Origin: Tritrichomonas musculus
Taxonomy: Eukaryota; Parabasalia; Tritrichomonadida; Tritrichomonadidae
Length of the DNA: 64,000 nucleotides
Assembly (NCBI GenBank): GCA_039105265.1
Contig: JAPFFF010000045.1
Coordinates: forward strand, 558,001-622,000
Direction: 5' to 3'
Shown here: in pieces, positions 61,948 through 64,000 of the stretch
How positions within the stretch are numbered: the first letter of the stretch is position 1
Layout of the letters: the number at the start of each line of letters is the position of its first letter
Notes under the pieces: generated by a model
The model's input: the letters and a program-made list of their open reading frames with translations, nothing else
Told to the model about the DNA's origin: nothing
The model's database searches: none
Made by a program: the position numbers and the translations under genes

Positions 61948-63510
61948 ATGAAAAAAGCTGCAACAAATCATCACATAGAAATTATATATTGTTTACTATT
62001 AAGGCAAAAGAAAATTCGTTGCAATTGCTTTAAAAACTGGAAAGTTTTGGTAAAAGTTTCAATACCGCCAAATATCTTATCGATTGATAAAGGAGCATTT
62101 TACGAATGCTCTCAATTGACACATGTAACGATACCATCATCATTAAAAGCAATTGAAGAAGAAGCATTTTTTAAATGCTCATCATTGGTTGAAGTAACAT
62201 TGCATGAAAATATAACCAAAATAGGAAAATCTGCTTTTAAGTATTGCAAGTCATTGAAGCAAATAAACATCCCATCTTCAGTAACTGTGATTGGTGCAGA
62301 AGCATTTTATGAATGCTCATCTTTGACAGAAGTAATTCTTCCATTTTCACTAAATAAAATTGAATCCGGCGCTTTTCATTTTTGTTCATCGTTGATGAAT
62401 GTTTACATCCCTTCATCTGTGACGTCAATCGGAGATGAAGCTTTCATGAATTGTTCAAATTTAATTGAATTAACAATTCCTTCTTCGATAACGAAAATTG
62501 GAAACTCAGCATTTAGTGGATGTTCATCACTTACAGAAATGACAATTCCTTCTTCAGTTACATCTATTGAAAAGAATGTTTTAGATGATTGTTCATCATT
62601 GGAAACTGTCACAATTCTTTCTCAAGCAACGATTATTGACGATAGAGCTTTCAGTCATTGTTCATCATTGAAATGGATAACAGTACCATCGACAGTGACT
62701 TCAATTGGCTGGGGATCTTTTATCAATTGCAAATCATTGATTGAAATTGAAATTCCTTCATCTGTAACGAAAATTGAACAATCTGCTTTCGAGGATTGTA
62801 ATTCAATAAAAGAAATCACGATTCCTTCTTCTGTAATTTCAATAGGCAAAAAAAGTTTTAAAGGATGTTCTTCACTATCACAAGTAATTATTTCATCTTC
62901 ATTGATAACTTCAATTGAAGAATCGACATTCGAAGGATGCTCTTCGTTAAGCGAAATTATCATTCCTTCTTCTGTAACAACGATTAATAATTCTGCATTT
63001 GAAGGATGTTCATCACTGGCTCAAATAACTATTCCCTCATCTGTTGAGTCAATCAAAGCGAATTGTTTCAACAATTGTTCATCCATAACTCACATTTCAA
63101 TTCCTCCTTTATTGAAAAGAATCGATGATGGCACTTTTTATAAATGTTCATCACTTAAGACAGTTTCAATTCCATCTTCATTGGAATCGATTGGAGAGGC
63201 TGCTTTTTATTTGTGCTCTTCATTGAGTCAAATAGACATTCCAGAATCAGTGACAAAAATCGGCGATTGCGCTTTTTATGGATGTTCGTCACTATCTGAA
63301 ATCGCAATTTCACATCTCAATAAATCAATAGAAGAGTCTGTTTTCAATGGATGCTCATTGCTTTCAAAAATAACAATACCTTCTTCTGTGACAAAAATTG
63401 GAGCCAATGCTTTTAGTCGATGCACACGATTGGAGCATATAATTTTACCTTCTTCAATTGATATAAAAGATATCGGACTCACACCATATGTAAAGGTGGA
63501 AAAAATTTAA
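61948..63510 (+). CDS. BspA-like leucine-rich repeat (LRR_5) protein
   Basis: 520 residues from the first ATG. Residues 2-25 (KKAATNHHIEIIYCLLLRQK) look like an ankyrin helix pair, suggesting the frame really continues from the DUF3447 gene upstream. From about residue 40 there are 20 tandem LRR_5/TpLRR units of about 23 residues with the pattern (A)F..CSSL..I.IPSSV..I (for example AFSGCSSLTEMTIPSSVTSI). Such repeats form a curved solenoid; in Trichomonas many BspA-like proteins are surface or secreted, but this one shows no signal peptide, membrane helix or GPI-like end. It ends DIGLTPYVKVEKI with TAA. Repeats vary individually, so the array is old and probably constrained. Confidence 0.88.
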   Translation: MKKAATNHHIEIIYCLLLRQKKIRCNCFKNWKVLVKVSIPPNILSIDKGAFYECSQLTHVTIPSSLKAIEEEAFFKCSSLVEVTLHENITKIGKSAFKYCKSLKQINIPSSVTVIGAEAFYECSSLTEVILPFSLNKIESGAFHFCSSLMNVYIPSSVTSIGDEAFMNCSNLIELTIPSSITKIGNSAFSGCSSLTEMTIPSSVTSIEKNVLDDCSSLETVTILSQATIIDDRAFSHCSSLKWITVPSTVTSIGWGSFINCKSLIEIEIPSSVTKIEQSAFEDCNSIKEITIPSSVISIGKKSFKGCSSLSQVIISSSLITSIEESTFEGCSSLSEIIIPSSVTTINNSAFEGCSSLAQITIPSSVESIKANCFNNCSSITHISIPPLLKRIDDGTFYKCSSLKTVSIPSSLESIGEAAFYLCSSLSQIDIPESVTKIGDCAFYGCSSLSEIAISHLNKSIEESVFNGCSLLSKITIPSSVTKIGANAFSRCTRLEHIILPSSIDIKDIGLTPYVKVEKI

Positions 63511-64000
63511 ATCATATTATTTTTTTTTTAATAAAATGTTAATGATTCTGTATTATTTATTAAAGATAATTGTTTTAGAAGGGTTTTAACTCAGGTATCA
63601 AATCCTCTTTTCCAATAAATACCAGAATTAAAGAGTTGATAATAATATATATTAATTAATAATTGTTCTGATTTTGTAAAAAAAAAAAATTGATATTTAT
63701 GAATATAGGTGTGTTTATTTTTTTTATTTTTGAGAGAAAAGCTGAGTTTTTCTTCATTATGATTATTTTCATGATAATGAAATAGATTTCTATACGATTT
63801 TATATCAGGTAATTTATAAATTGTAATATCAATTGTATATTATATCCACAATATTCTTCCCAATCAAATGGCCAATTTTTGATTATTTATGTTTTTATTT
63901 TCCTTTAAAATTTCTGATATCAGAATTTTTTTTTTGAATAGGAAATGTTTACATGTAATATTTTAAAATTGGCCATAAGAAATGGATTAAAAATAATATA
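63511..64000. other. intergenic AT-rich DNA to the window edge
   Basis: Short A and T runs, no supported gene or bounded repeat. Confidence 0.5.

Overview
The window is eukaryotic DNA from a parabasalid protist, most likely Tritrichomonas (T. foetus or a close relative). The evidence is a very AT-rich background with sparse, mostly uninterrupted genes; several DUF3447/ankyrin proteins; a BspA-like leucine-rich repeat protein; a Pmp/beta-helix surface giant; start codons lying just downstream of TCAYW initiator-like motifs; abundant small DNA transposons; and a Maverick/Polinton-type element. The species assignment is inference.

Layout. 1-290: C-terminal end of a ubiquitin-specific protease. 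291-9740: a DUF3447 gene (2872-4410), a decayed protein kinase (5814-6843, minus), a condensation/acetyltransferase-fold enzyme (7403-8683) and several short transposons, one nested inside another. 11597-14053: a pogo/Tigger-like DNA transposon whose transposase frame is broken by one stop. 15094-22455: a 2,453-residue surface protein. 22848-25743: a cyclic-nucleotide-binding protein, a small basic protein and LSm5. 25744-31101: gene-poor DNA full of miniature inverted-repeat elements. 31102-50198: a 19-kb composite mobile element. A long-terminal-repeat outer element (1,237-bp inverted ends, 9-bp target duplication) carries a Polinton-like core, and its left 8.26 kb is present twice. 50304-52302: a 2-kb element with an 8-bp duplication and a second inverted-repeat unit nested inside it. 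52311-63510: three more DUF3447 genes. In each, the DUF3447 domain is intact but the ankyrin (or LRR) part is separated from it by AT-rich spacers containing stop codons. A decayed tyrosine-kinase-like fragment lies between the first and second.

The most interesting feature is the ankyrin region at 52.5-63.5 kb. In one gene eight ankyrin units, each with an open frame, alternate with conserved spacers of about 91 bp whose lengths are not multiples of three. In its neighbour the same position is filled by a 25-bp minisatellite that looks like an amplified piece of such a spacer. In the third the spacer separates DUF3447 from a 20-unit BspA-type LRR. No trichomonad consensus splice motif is visible, so either the spacers are removed in an unrecognised way or these are broken genes under modular duplication. 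The composite element is the second point of interest, because it appears to record self-insertion followed by recombination between its ends.
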